Shown: positions 24,611-32,962, numbered from the stretch's first letter. The stretch is DNA of 44,401 bases from CAZUMW01 sp964621615 (GCA_964621615.1 CAZUMW010000039.1:1-44401), one strand, 5' to 3'. Notes: generated from the letters alone by a model not told the origin. Numbers and translations: made by a program.

Positions 24611-25423
24611 ATGATGACCCAGGCACACAACGCAATAATCACATGCCGGTTTGAACATATAGAAGCAGAAACCGGACTCATCCATATGATAACGACCCGG
24701 AAAGGCGGTGTGAGCGACACGCCCTATAACAGTCTCAACCTGGGTCTTACTACCGGCGACCGCTACATCAACATCGGCCGCAATCAGGAGCTGCTGTCGG
24801 GCACATTTGACTTACCCTTCAACCGTCTGACATCATCCCGGCAGGTTCACGGAAGCTCAATCGCCTGCATATCGGCACCGCCGGCAGGAGGAGCTTCACA
24901 CACAATATGGTACACGCACTGCGGATTTGACGGGCTGTCCACGCAGCGTGCCGGCATTCCGCTCATGATCAGAGTGGCAGACTGCGTGCCGATACTTCTG
25001 TATGACCCGCACAATAAAGCGGTTGCCGTTGTACATGCGGGCTGGCGCGGAACCCTTGACCGCATTGCACATAAAGCGGTAGAGCACATGCGGATCATGT
25101 ATCGCAGCCGCGCATCAACGCTTCAAGCCGGCATTGGTCCTGCAATCGGGCCGTGCTGTTTCAGCGTTGACCATACAATTGCCGGACAGTTTGCCAAATG
25201 CTTTCCGGAAAGCGCGCCGACTATTATTAGTCACAGAAATGAGCATGCACATATTGACCTTGCACAATCAAACGCCGTGCAGCTGCAGCAGGCCGGGTGC
25301 CGCGGAAGCAACATCGAGCTGGCGGGCTGCTGCACGCGCTGCACATCAGATCTGTTCTTTTCTCACAGAGGAGAACAGGGAAAAACAGGGCGATTCGCGC
25401 TTATCGCGATGCTGCGCTCCTGA
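24611..25423 (+). CDS. pgeF: PgeF/YfiH-family multicopper-oxidase-like enzyme
   Basis: The protein is about 270 residues from ATG 24611 (a TTG at 24548 would add 21). It has the family zinc/catalytic motifs: SSRQVHGSSI, DGLSTQRAGIPLMIRVADCVPILLYD, VHAGWRGTLDRI and GIGPAIGPCCFSVD. YfiH/PgeF members were called laccase-like; work in E. coli links PgeF to hydrolysis of mis-incorporated UDP-MurNAc-L-Ser, and some members are purine nucleosidases. The last 78 bp run into the 3' end of nadB on the other strand. It diverges from the kinase gene at 24378. Confidence 0.88.
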   Translation: MMTQAHNAIITCRFEHIEAETGLIHMITTRKGGVSDTPYNSLNLGLTTGDRYINIGRNQELLSGTFDLPFNRLTSSRQVHGSSIACISAPPAGGASHTIWYTHCGFDGLSTQRAGIPLMIRVADCVPILLYDPHNKAVAVVHAGWRGTLDRIAHKAVEHMRIMYRSRASTLQAGIGPAIGPCCFSVDHTIAGQFAKCFPESAPTIISHRNEHAHIDLAQSNAVQLQQAGCRGSNIELAGCCTRCTSDLFFSHRGEQGKTGRFALIAMLRS

Positions 25424-27058
25424 GCGGCGCTTTTCCAGAATAGGGCTTTTTTTCGGGCGTATCTGCACAACGGTATCACGCCGGCCACAGCGATCCACCG
25501 GGTCGGGGTAATCAAGATTGTAATGCAGCCCGCGGCTTTCCTTGCGCTTGAGCGCACACTTTATGATCAAATCGGCCACGGTGGCTATATTTCGCAGCTC
25601 AATGAGATCCGAAGTAATGATAAAATTCCAGTAATATTCATGAATTTCTTTTTCAAGCAGCTTCATCCTCCGCTTTGCGCGCTCGAGGCGCTTGTTTGTC
25701 CGCACAATACCGACATAATTCCACATCAGCCTGCGTATTTCATCCCAGTTGTGCGCGATAACGACCGACTCATCGATATCCATCGCTTTTCCCGGATCCC
25801 ATGCCGGTATGGATGTTGTGGGGTAGTAATGCTCATCTACAATCTGTACCGATTTAACCGCCGCCCGGTGTGAAAACACAAGAGCTTCAAGCAGCGAGTT
25901 GCTGGCAAGCCGGTTTGCACCGTGCAGTCCTGTGCATGCTACCTCACCGGACACAAAAAGACAGCCTATGTTCGTTTCTCCATGTCTGTCGGCACACACG
26001 CCTCCGCATATATAATGCGCTGCGGGGACAACAGGAATCGGCTCATGCTTCATATCGATGCCATATGAAAGGCACTTCTGATAAATATTTGGAAAGCGCT
26101 TTTTAATAAAATCAGATCGCCGCTGGGTAATATCCAGAAATACGCATTCATCGCCGCTTTTTTTCAGCTCAGCATCAATTGCGCGGGCAACAATATCACG
26201 GGGGGCCAGATCTTTCTGCTCGTGATACCGGTGCATAAACGATGTTCCGTCTCGCAAGCGGAGAACCGCACCCTCTCCTCTCAGGGCTTCCGAAATAAGA
26301 AAATTCTTTGCTTCGGGATGATACAGGCAGGTAGGATGAAACTGTATAAACTCCATGTTTGCGATTCGTGCGCCTGCGCGGTACGCCGCAGCAACACCGT
26401 CTCCGGTTGAAATATCGGGATTGCTTGTGTAGAGATATGTCTTCCCGGATCCGCCGCTTGCCAGAAGAGTAACCTTTGATATGAAGGTGTGAACCTGCTT
26501 TTGCTTTACATCGAGCACATAGGCGCCGCAGCACAAATTTTTACTTATATTATTCAAGCCGAGCTTTTTAGCGGTTATCAGATCGATACAGAAATGATTT
26601 TCAAATATGTGGATGTTAGGGCAGCTTTTGGCTCTGTGCAAAAGGATGCGCTCGACCTCCTGACCGGTAAGGTCTCCTGAATGCAGTATCCGCCTCTTTG
26701 AGTGGCCCCCCTCCTTACCAAGGTCGAATGTTTTTCTCCTGCCGATTTTTCTTTCGGAAAATTTGACGCCCCAGTTTATCAGATCGCGAATTCGCTCGGG
26801 CCCTTCAGTGATGACCATATTGACAACTTCCGGCTTGCACAGTCCCGCACCCGCAACACGGGTGTCCTGCATGTGCATGTCATATGAGTCTGACTCCGAA
26901 ACAACCGCTGCAATACCTCCCTGAGCATAGTTTGTGTTCGACTCCTTTTTGTCTTTTTTCGTTACAATGGCAACGTCTCCGTATGCACACACTTTAAGCG
27001 CATAGGTGAGCCCGGCTATGCCTGATCCTATTATGAGAAAATCGGTTCTTATTTCCAC
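25346..27058 (-). CDS. nadB: NadB, L-aspartate oxidase
   Basis: The 570-residue flavoprotein starts at GTG 27058, with GAGGAG 5 nt upstream. It shows the FAD-binding motif FLIIGSGIAGLTYALK, NYAQGGIAAV, ASGGSGKTYLYTSNP, the catalytic EFIQFHPTCLYHP segment, ISEALRGEGAVLR, DLAPRDIVARAID and SGEVACTGLHGANRLASNSLLEALVFS. It oxidises L-aspartate to iminoaspartate for NAD synthesis, using fumarate as acceptor in anaerobes. Typical proteins end soon after RGLHYNLDYP; this one continues for about 50 residues, and its last 25 codons are antisense to pgeF. A promoter candidate is at 27095-27123. No nadA or nadC is adjacent. Confidence 0.95.
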   Translation of the reverse strand: MEIRTDFLIIGSGIAGLTYALKVCAYGDVAIVTKKDKKESNTNYAQGGIAAVVSESDSYDMHMQDTRVAGAGLCKPEVVNMVITEGPERIRDLINWGVKFSERKIGRRKTFDLGKEGGHSKRRILHSGDLTGQEVERILLHRAKSCPNIHIFENHFCIDLITAKKLGLNNISKNLCCGAYVLDVKQKQVHTFISKVTLLASGGSGKTYLYTSNPDISTGDGVAAAYRAGARIANMEFIQFHPTCLYHPEAKNFLISEALRGEGAVLRLRDGTSFMHRYHEQKDLAPRDIVARAIDAELKKSGDECVFLDITQRRSDFIKKRFPNIYQKCLSYGIDMKHEPIPVVPAAHYICGGVCADRHGETNIGCLFVSGEVACTGLHGANRLASNSLLEALVFSHRAAVKSVQIVDEHYYPTTSIPAWDPGKAMDIDESVVIAHNWDEIRRLMWNYVGIVRTNKRLERAKRRMKLLEKEIHEYYWNFIITSDLIELRNIATVADLIIKCALKRKESRGLHYNLDYPDPVDRCGRRDTVVQIRPKKSPILEKRRSGAQHRDKRESPCFSLFSSVRKEQI

Positions 27059-27094
27059 GTGTGCTCCTCAATTTCCTGTTTGATTATTATACAT

Positions 27095-27123
27095 TGTATA
27101 CTATTATCATATAAAAAAATCAA
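27095..27123 (-). promoter_or_regulatory. Sigma-70-type promoter candidate for nadB
   Basis: On the minus strand TTGATT (27123-27118) and TATACA (27100-27095) are 17 bp apart in AT-rich DNA. The start site would be near 27088, giving a leader of about 30 nt. Confidence 0.5.
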
Positions 27124-27136
27124 ACGCGTGTTATTT

Positions 27137-27218
27137 ATTTTCAGCGGTGGTGTGTACACCTCATACAATTGAACCACTACCCAGACATGCCGGGATAGAA
27201 TCACCGCCGGCTGAAAAT
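27137..27218. repeat. Long-range inverted repeat between nadB and tsaD
   Basis: ATTTTCAGCGGTGGTG (27137-27152) pairs with CACCGCCGGCTGAAAAT (27202-27218), with a 3-base offset inside the stem and a spacer of about 50 bases. It may be a leader structure, an operator pair or the ends of a small decayed element. Confidence 0.4.
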
Positions 27219-27344
27219 CATCTAATGGAAAAACAAAATTACTCTGAAATTCTCTCGAGGATTTCTTATATGCTGCAAACGCGGCACTTCGCGTGCATAC
27301 TAACGTTTTGGACACAGTGACATAATGTAAGGTTTTATTCACCA

Positions 27345-28346
27345 ATGTACATACTGGGTATTGAATCCTCATGTGATGAAACCGCTGCTGCGGTTATTGA
27401 CGACCAGGGCAGGATTGTATCAAATTGCATTTCATCACAAATGGAAACGCACAAGCGGTACGGAGGCGTTGTTCCTGAAATCGCCTCCCGGGAGCACCTG
27501 AAAAACATACTGCCGGTTATCAGGAAGGCGCTTGCACATGCAGATGTGCAGCTTTCAGATATCGGCAAAATAGCCGTAACCCAGGGTCCGGGGCTTGTCG
27601 GCTGCCTGCTGGTGGGCATCAATACAGCAAAGTCAATTGCATATGCAAACAGGCTGCCGCTCGCGGGTGTCAATCACCTGGAGGGCCACCTGCTTGCACC
27701 GCTGCTGGAACACAGGGTGCCGTTTCCGCATATCGGTCTCGTAGTTTCAGGAGGCCATACAAATCTGTATCTTGTTGAAACAATCGGAACCTATCGCCTC
27801 CTCGGCAGAACCCGTGACGATGCCGCCGGTGAGGCCTTTGACAAAACAGCCAAATTTCTTGGACTTGGATACCCTGGAGGGGTCGTGATTGACCGGCTGG
27901 CACAGAAAGGCAATCCGCACGCTGTTGCATTTCCCCGTCCCATGCTGCATGATGGATCCTATGATTTCAGCTTCAGCGGCCTTAAAACTGCTGTAATAAA
28001 CCACGTCCGGAAGCAGCACCCTGACAGAGTACCCGATCCCGCCTTTGCCGACATCAGCGCAAGCTTCCAAGATGCGGTCGTAGATATACTTGTTGATAAA
28101 ACGTTTCGTGCAGCTCTTCATCACCGGGTAACTGCCGTAACGGTCGGTGGCGGCGTAGCAGCAAACAGCCGCCTGCGTGAAAAATTCAAATCAAAGGGTG
28201 CCGAATCAAATATTACGGTTTATATGCCCTCAAACATCCTGTGCACCGACAATGCGGCGATGATCGCATATGCCGGCATGCATAAGCAGGTTGATGATAA
28301 ACCGTTTCCGTTTGAAATGAACGCAATTTCACGAATGAGCATATAA
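27345..28346 (+). CDS. tsaD: TsaD, tRNA N6-threonylcarbamoyladenosine synthase subunit
   Basis: The 333-residue protein opens MYILGIESSCDETAAAV and has the metal-binding HLEGH in VNHLEGHLLAP. VVSGGHTNLYLV, GEAFDKTAKFLGLGYPGG, FSFSGLKTAV and the late GGGVAANSRLRE and MIAYAGM segments also match the family. TsaD transfers threonylcarbamoyl to A37 of ANN-decoding tRNAs, working with TsaB, TsaE and TsaC, none of which is here. The next gene starts 3 bp after its stop, forming an apparent operon with a phosphatase and a phosphoesterase. Confidence 0.96.
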   Translation: MYILGIESSCDETAAAVIDDQGRIVSNCISSQMETHKRYGGVVPEIASREHLKNILPVIRKALAHADVQLSDIGKIAVTQGPGLVGCLLVGINTAKSIAYANRLPLAGVNHLEGHLLAPLLEHRVPFPHIGLVVSGGHTNLYLVETIGTYRLLGRTRDDAAGEAFDKTAKFLGLGYPGGVVIDRLAQKGNPHAVAFPRPMLHDGSYDFSFSGLKTAVINHVRKQHPDRVPDPAFADISASFQDAVVDILVDKTFRAALHHRVTAVTVGGGVAANSRLREKFKSKGAESNITVYMPSNILCTDNAAMIAYAGMHKQVDDKPFPFEMNAISRMSI

Positions 28347-28349
28347 GTT

Positions 28350-28769
28350 ATGAGCACAACCGTTCATTCCAATCTGACAATCGGCAGCTTTGAGGATGCG
28401 CTCAATGCGCCGACCTGGATCGGGGCGCTGCTTTGTGTCGCTGAAGAGCGACATATCGAATATCCCGACAGGCTGTACCATAAAATACCCATTATCGATA
28501 TGCAGCCCATACCGGTCGAACAGATATGCCGATGTATTGAGTGGATCGACTCCCACATCGGCCGATACCATATTATGGTGTTCTGCAGCGCCGGTGTCGG
28601 CAGATCACCATCCATCGTTATTTCGTATCTGTGCTGCAGGTGCGGGTTCGGTTTCGGCGAGGCGGTTGAATACATCGCCGGACACAGACCCTATATGTCA
28701 ATTCTTCCGATGCTTATGCCGAATATCAATCAGGCCGCAGAACAGCTCCAAAAACAATCGATGCAATAG
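28350..28769 (+). CDS. Dual-specificity protein phosphatase-like protein
   Basis: The 139-residue protein has the cysteine phosphatase active-site loop C79-SAGVG-R85 followed by SPSIVISYLCC. A helical C-terminus with AVEYIAGHRPYMSILP is typical of small dual-specificity phosphatases. The histidine that usually precedes the cysteine is phenylalanine (VFCSAGVGR). It starts 3 bp after the tsaD stop codon. The target is unknown; the window also encodes a Hanks-type kinase about 4 kb away, but nothing ties them directly. Confidence 0.85.
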   Translation: MSTTVHSNLTIGSFEDALNAPTWIGALLCVAEERHIEYPDRLYHKIPIIDMQPIPVEQICRCIEWIDSHIGRYHIMVFCSAGVGRSPSIVISYLCCRCGFGFGEAVEYIAGHRPYMSILPMLMPNINQAAEQLQKQSMQ

Positions 28770-28781
28770 GAGATGAACCTG

Positions 28782-29672
28782 ATGCTGATTCTTTTTGCAA
28801 GCGATCTGCACGGCAATGAGCACCTGTACAGGCAGCTGTTTACCCTGGCCGTTGACTACAATCCCGCGATGCTTATTCTCGGAGGGGATCTTCTTCCCGG
28901 AAACAAAGGTGGAATGCAGCTTGTCTCACATCAGAAAAGCTTTATAAGCGAATATCTCAGCCCGTTTCTCGGTGAGCTGTCCGGCAGCCTCTCATTGGAA
29001 ACACTTCTGCTTCAGGGAAACGATGACTGCCTGTGTCTTAAAAAAGACATTGTCGCGATTCAAAAGCGCGGGCTCTGCACTCTGATCGATCAGCAGCTTC
29101 ACTCCTCACCATCGGGATGGTATGTTGCCGGCTTCAGCCTTATCCCGGAAACCCCCTTTATGCTCAAGGATCTCGAGCGCAAAGATAATCCGTCCTGCAC
29201 GCTTACCCATCCGATGGACACTGCATACAGCACGTCCAAAGGCTTTTTGCAGGAAATATCTGTTGCCGACTGGTTTGAATCCCACGAATCACTTCCGGAA
29301 TCGCTCAACCGTTTTGCCCCGCTTCCCGATCCTGCTAAGACTGTTTTTGTATCTCACTCACCGCCATACGGAACCGCGCTCGATGTGCTGTATAACGGCA
29401 CACACATCGGCAGCCGGGCGATACGGCGCTTTATCGAAAGCCATAATCCCCTTATCAGCCTGCATGGACATATACACGAGTCATATCACATGAGCGGATC
29501 GTTTCTGGATTCCATTGACGGCACCGTATGTTTTAATCCCGGCCAGTTTCATTACCCGGTGCTCGATGCCCTGCTCGTCGATACAAACGATCCGGCGACC
29601 CTGCACCGTCACACCGGTACGGGAGCACCGGTTACCGATGAAGGCTTTGCACCTCTGAAACCGCCGGGGTAA
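28782..29672 (+). CDS. Calcineurin-like metallophosphoesterase
   Basis: The 296-residue protein has the metal-binding series SDLHGN, GGDLLPGN, GNDDC, SHSPPYG and HGHIHE, the complete set for a two-metal phosphoesterase of the calcineurin superfamily. ATG 28782 is chosen because AGGAG lies 9 nt upstream; an ATG at 28773 is directly against that site. It follows the phosphatase gene by about 12 bp. The substrate is unknown. Confidence 0.88.
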   Translation: MLILFASDLHGNEHLYRQLFTLAVDYNPAMLILGGDLLPGNKGGMQLVSHQKSFISEYLSPFLGELSGSLSLETLLLQGNDDCLCLKKDIVAIQKRGLCTLIDQQLHSSPSGWYVAGFSLIPETPFMLKDLERKDNPSCTLTHPMDTAYSTSKGFLQEISVADWFESHESLPESLNRFAPLPDPAKTVFVSHSPPYGTALDVLYNGTHIGSRAIRRFIESHNPLISLHGHIHESYHMSGSFLDSIDGTVCFNPGQFHYPVLDALLVDTNDPATLHRHTGTGAPVTDEGFAPLKPPG

Positions 29673-29698
29673 TAATCATGGGTTTACCCGTGATTATT
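29671..29698. terminator. Hairpin after the metallophosphoesterase gene
   Basis: AATAATCATGGG and CCCGTGATTATT pair around TTTA with one G-T wobble, directly at the end of the tsaD operon. Its right half resembles the tail of repeat C. Confidence 0.55.
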
Positions 29699-29772
29699 AT
29701 GAAGAAAACAGCCTGTTTCATAGAGCCCGGCCTGGAATTTGGGCCAGATGCCGGAAAGCCAGGCTCCACGGA

Positions 29773-29979
29773 GTGAATGGTTTCCTTGTGTCTGCCATAA
29801 AAAACAGCGTCGGTGGGGAAATGTGGGAGGCCATCAGCCAGGATGCGGCAGGCCGGTACCCGCTGGGCAGAGTCGCTCAGCCGTCAGATATCGCCAATTG
29901 CGTGCTCTTTCTGCTGTCCTCAGAGGCCGATTTCATCACCGGCCAGGTCATCGAGGTGTCCGGTGGTGCGCGTTTGTAA
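29773..29979 (+). pseudogene. C-terminal fragment of a short-chain dehydrogenase/reductase
   Basis: A frame of 68 codons ends YPLGRVAQPSDIANCVLFLLS followed by SEADFITGQVIEVSGGARL. This is the canonical C-terminal end of classical SDR enzymes, which are about 250 residues long. The Rossmann fold and the catalytic Ser-Tyr-Lys part are missing. The preceding 100 bp do not continue the enzyme in any frame. It is a 5'-truncated remnant; translation from the internal GTG is unlikely to make an enzyme. Confidence 0.75.
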
Positions 29980-29983
29980 AAAA

Positions 29984-30004
29984 GGGCAGACACACTGGTC
30001 TGCC
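29984..30004. terminator. Hairpin after the SDR fragment
   Basis: GGCAGAC and GTCTGCC form a 7-bp stem with a short loop. No long T run follows. It may be the old terminator of the SDR gene. Confidence 0.4.
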
Positions 30005-30078
30005 TCTACATGTTTACAACGCGGTTTACCATATTTTTATATTGCTTATTACCCATATAATACTATAATATACATTAT

Positions 30079-30372
30079 ATGACGGCAAAATCAGATTTCG
30101 AATGGGATCCTGATAAAGATATCCTGAACCAACAGAAACATGGTGTCTCCTTCGCTTTGGCGCAACTTGCTTTTCTTGATGAAAAACGTATCATCCTTGA
30201 AGATCGCAGCCACAGTTATGTTGAAAAAAGATATTATTGTATAGGTAACGTTGCTGATAGCATACTGACCGTTCGGTTTACGTATCGAAATAAAAAAATC
30301 AGAATTATTGGCGCCGGATATTGGCGGAAAGGTAAGAAAATATATGAAGAAGAAAACAAAATATACAAATGA
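30079..30372 (+). CDS. brnT: BrnT-family toxin
   Basis: The 97-residue protein has the BrnT pattern: FEWDPDKDILNQQKHGVSFALAQLAF near the start, then DRSHSYVEKRYYCIGNVADSILTVRFTYRNKKIRIIGA. BrnT is an RNase-like toxin of type II toxin-antitoxin modules, neutralised by BrnA. The brnA gene overlaps its 3' end, the usual toxin-first order. The pair sits between two gene fragments, a typical location for mobile toxin-antitoxin modules. Confidence 0.9.
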   Translation: MTAKSDFEWDPDKDILNQQKHGVSFALAQLAFLDEKRIILEDRSHSYVEKRYYCIGNVADSILTVRFTYRNKKIRIIGAGYWRKGKKIYEEENKIYK

Positions 30373-30574
30373 GCCGTTGGGTAAGGTGAAAGTAATAAAG
30401 GACTTTCTCCCATCACCGGAAGAATTGGCGCTAAAGGATGAAACCGTGAAAGTGACTATCGCTCTAAGCAAATCCAGTGTTGAATTTTTTAAACAGGAAG
30501 CAAAAAATCACAACACCCGATATCAAAAGATGATCAGAAGGCTTCTTGATGAATATACCGCTCAGCAATCATAA
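30344..30574 (+). CDS. brnA: BrnA-family antitoxin
   Basis: The 76-residue protein (ATG 30344) ends with a ribbon-helix-helix-type DNA-binding segment: VKVTIALSKSSVEFFKQEAK followed by YQKMIRRLLDEYTAQ. BrnA binds the toxin and represses the operon. It overlaps brnT by 29 bp. The start was chosen because the ATG lies just inside the toxin gene and gives the usual antitoxin length. Confidence 0.88.
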   Translation: MKKKTKYTNEPLGKVKVIKDFLPSPEELALKDETVKVTIALSKSSVEFFKQEAKNHNTRYQKMIRRLLDEYTAQQS

Positions 30575-30632
30575 AACCTGATTCTATAAAAACCAAGCGC
30601 AGATGCACCGGTCTGCCCTTCAGGTTAGTAAT

Positions 30633-30890
30633 CTATTTCTTCTTATACGTGCCCATCAGAACCGCCTCTGCCAGAACATGTCCCTTCATCGCTTCTTTGA
30701 GCTGTGCCCGCGTTGGTTTATTCAACTCCTTCAGAACCGTATCAAGCGCATACAGGCTATGAAAATACCGGTGGCGGCCGATAGGCGGACACGGCACTCC
30801 ATATCCGATTTTCCCCCAGTCATTAATTCCCTCTTCAGCACCCTGAGGCAGCTTATGAGGCTGAACGTTTTCCGCCAGGCCTTTTGTGTT
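30633..30890 (-). pseudogene. C-terminal fragment of a YbhB/YbcL (PEBP) family protein
   Basis: Reading the minus strand from 30890 to the TAG at 30633 gives 85 codons. They include INDWGKIGYGVPCPPIGRHRY, then FHSLYALDTVL, and end with MKGHVLAEAVLMGTYKKK. This is the C-terminal half of bacterial phosphatidylethanolamine-binding-like proteins, normally 150-180 residues. A TAA stop lies just upstream at 30891-30893 in AT-rich DNA, there is no start codon, and the N-terminal half is gone. It is a broken gene. Confidence 0.8.
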
Positions 30891-31019
30891 TTACATAATG
30901 TAATATACGCATAAAATAATTTAGCATATTATACCCCCTTCTATCGTTAAATTATAAAATAAACCGAGTTTCATTTCGCTATAGTATCCGTTTGTTTCAA
31001 GATAACAACCCCCTGCCCA

Positions 31020-31214
31020 TCACTCATAAATCATTATCGCCTTCGTCGGACACTTGCAGGCTACTTTACGTACTGCCTCTTCAAGCTCCCTGGGAACCTC
31101 TTCAGCCAATGGAACCGCTTTCTTGCTGCCTGCTTCAAACCGGAAGAAAGATGGACATTCACGAACACAGATACCTATAGTTTCACACTTAACCGGATCG
31201 ATAGTTACACGCAT
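31020..31214 (-). CDS. Single-cluster ferredoxin, probably [3Fe-4S]
   Basis: The 64-residue protein has C10-ETIGI-C16-VRE-C20-P and a late ACKCPTKAI. The position normally holding the second cysteine of a C-x2-C-x2-C motif is occupied by isoleucine (I13). This is the pattern of [3Fe-4S] or labile single-cluster ferredoxins. GGGAGG precedes the ATG by 4-5 nt. It has no operon partner; the flanking DNA on its left is decayed. Confidence 0.85.
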   Translation of the reverse strand: MRVTIDPVKCETIGICVRECPSFFRFEAGSKKAVPLAEEVPRELEEAVRKVACKCPTKAIMIYE

Positions 31215-31663
31215 AACGCCTCCCGATTAGTCTTAATGGTATACCAATAAAATGTCGATTTACCCGTTGCCTGCATTCCCATAAATATAACCGCTTCCAT
31301 GGTGAACAGATCCTGATATATGTACCAGTGGTATGCTGAACGTATCCGGAACATTAAAATAGCCTACGGCTTACTCTATGTTTATACATAGTGTACCATG
31401 TGCTGAAAATCCACCCTGAACATTTTTAATGCTGTCAAGACAAAGAAACAATCAGCACGCCTCATCGGTTTTATGCAAATATCATTGCGAATTAACATTG
31501 ACAAATGGTTCATTACCATTTACAAAAATAAAAAACGTGGTATGTCACTCTAGCCAAACAAACGATTACCACATTCACAATCAAAGAAGAACAGCGTTAA
31601 TAAAAGGCCGTTTGTATCTCTTGAACAACAATTCAATCAACTCCTCCAGGGTATCGCTCTCAC
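31215..31663. other. Intergenic region with no supported gene
   Basis: About 450 bp of AT-rich DNA between the divergent ferredoxin and TVP38 genes. I see no family-like reading frame, hairpin or repeat worth naming. Confidence 0.4.
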
Positions 31664-32320
31664 ATGGCTGTATCAAAACCGTCGGTCAACAGAAAAAAAT
31701 TCATACAATTCTTATTAATTGTTTTTAGTGGCGCTGCAGCCGGTTTGTTTGTTTCCCGCCGGTTTTTAGAGTTTACCCCCGAAACATTACATGCCTACAT
31801 CATGTCTCTCGGGCTGATGGGCCCGGCAATTTATATCGGCATTTTCGCTATACGCCCTTTCTTCCTGATCTCGTCAATAGCATTGTTTATTGCAGGCGGG
31901 TGGGCATTCGGCCCGGTGTGGGGCCCATCATTTGCTGCTTTTGGTGCAGCGATTGGAGGCTCCCTTGGATTTTACTTTGCACGGATTATGGGCCATGAGT
32001 ATATTTACGGTAAACTTAAAAAGAAAAAAACATTTCTTGAAAATCAAAAATTTTCTTTTTCAATTGTTTTATTATTAAGCCTGCTGCCGATAATGCCGGT
32101 AACAATAATTAATATGGGGGCCGGTTTGTCTGACATGAAGTACAGACCGTATATTATTGCCCATGTATTGGGTGTGACGCCACGGGCGTTTGCGTATGGT
32201 TTTTTTGGAAGCACCCTTTTTGCGACCGGCACGCTACAGTTTAAAATTGCACTTCTGCTCATATTGGTTATGGTATTGTTGACGACCTACTTCACGAGAA
32301 AATCCAGGGGAAAAATCTAG
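31664..32320 (+). CDS. TVP38/TMEM64 (DedA-like) membrane protein
   Basis: The 218-residue inner-membrane protein has the SNARE-associated/DedA-like core: GLMGPAIYIGIFAIRPFFLI, then AGGWAFGPVWGPSFAAFGAAIGGSLGFYFAR and LLSLLPIMPVTIINMGAG. About five to six hydrophobic segments are present. Members of this superfamily are proposed or shown to move lipids across membranes. The gene is not in an obvious operon. The family call is firm; the substrate is unknown. Confidence 0.85.
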   Translation: MAVSKPSVNRKKFIQFLLIVFSGAAAGLFVSRRFLEFTPETLHAYIMSLGLMGPAIYIGIFAIRPFFLISSIALFIAGGWAFGPVWGPSFAAFGAAIGGSLGFYFARIMGHEYIYGKLKKKKTFLENQKFSFSIVLLLSLLPIMPVTIINMGAGLSDMKYRPYIIAHVLGVTPRAFAYGFFGSTLFATGTLQFKIALLLILVMVLLTTYFTRKSRGKI

Positions 32321-32422
32321 ACAGATCATTCGCTCATGAGCATGAAAGCTGACCGGGGCTGGTGCTATGGGGAGATTTACATAGAATGTTCCAGGACAAA
32401 TTGTAATTGATGAAAAGCTATC

Positions 32423-32962
32423 GTGAATAACACAATCATAACCGATATCATTACCGTAATATCAAAATCATTTATTATCATACCCGTCATTGCCGGGGCG
32501 CTTTTTCTGATCTGCTCGTCATACGCACAGGATTCACAACACATGAACAAAAATCAGTTGACTCTTCATCCAATCGGATCTGTTCATAAATCAAAAGGTC
32601 TTACCACCCTCGTTCTAAATAAAGACGTCGAACCGGCATTGCTCGGCCTGGACGGTTTCTCACACGTGTGGGTATACTGGTGGTTTGACCGGCATGACAA
32701 TCAGAAAAAACGCTCTGTTTTGCAGGTGCACCCCCAGGGGAACAGAAATAACCCGTTGACGGGAGTGTTTGCCTGCCGGTCCCCTTCCCGGCCGAATCTG
32801 ATCGCGATGACCCTGTGTCGCATCATCTCGATCAAAAACAATGTGGTGGAGATTGAAAAAATTGACGCATTTTCAGGAACACCGATCCTGGACCTGAAGC
32901 CCTACATCCCGGAATCCGACGCGGCCGATGCCACGGTGCCGCATTGGCTGAAAAAGCAATAG
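32423..32962 (+). CDS. TrmO/TsaA-family (UPF0066) protein with signal-like N-terminus
   Basis: The 179-residue protein from GTG 32423 has a hydrophobic N-terminus (about 15-35, SFIIIPVIAGALFLICSSYA) that looks like a signal peptide. A TrmO-like beta-barrel domain follows (about 45-172): PIGSVHKSKG, GLDGFSHVWVYWWFDRHDN, LQVHPQGNRNNPLTGVFACRSPSRPN, and a late DLKPYIPESDA. TrmO methylates N6-threonylcarbamoyladenosine in tRNA in the cytoplasm, so an exported member would be odd. An internal ATG at 32543 with AGGA about 10 nt upstream would give a 139-residue cytoplasmic form. Which start is used cannot be settled here. Confidence 0.8.
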   Translation: MNNTIITDIITVISKSFIIIPVIAGALFLICSSYAQDSQHMNKNQLTLHPIGSVHKSKGLTTLVLNKDVEPALLGLDGFSHVWVYWWFDRHDNQKKRSVLQVHPQGNRNNPLTGVFACRSPSRPNLIAMTLCRIISIKNNVVEIEKIDAFSGTPILDLKPYIPESDAADATVPHWLKKQ

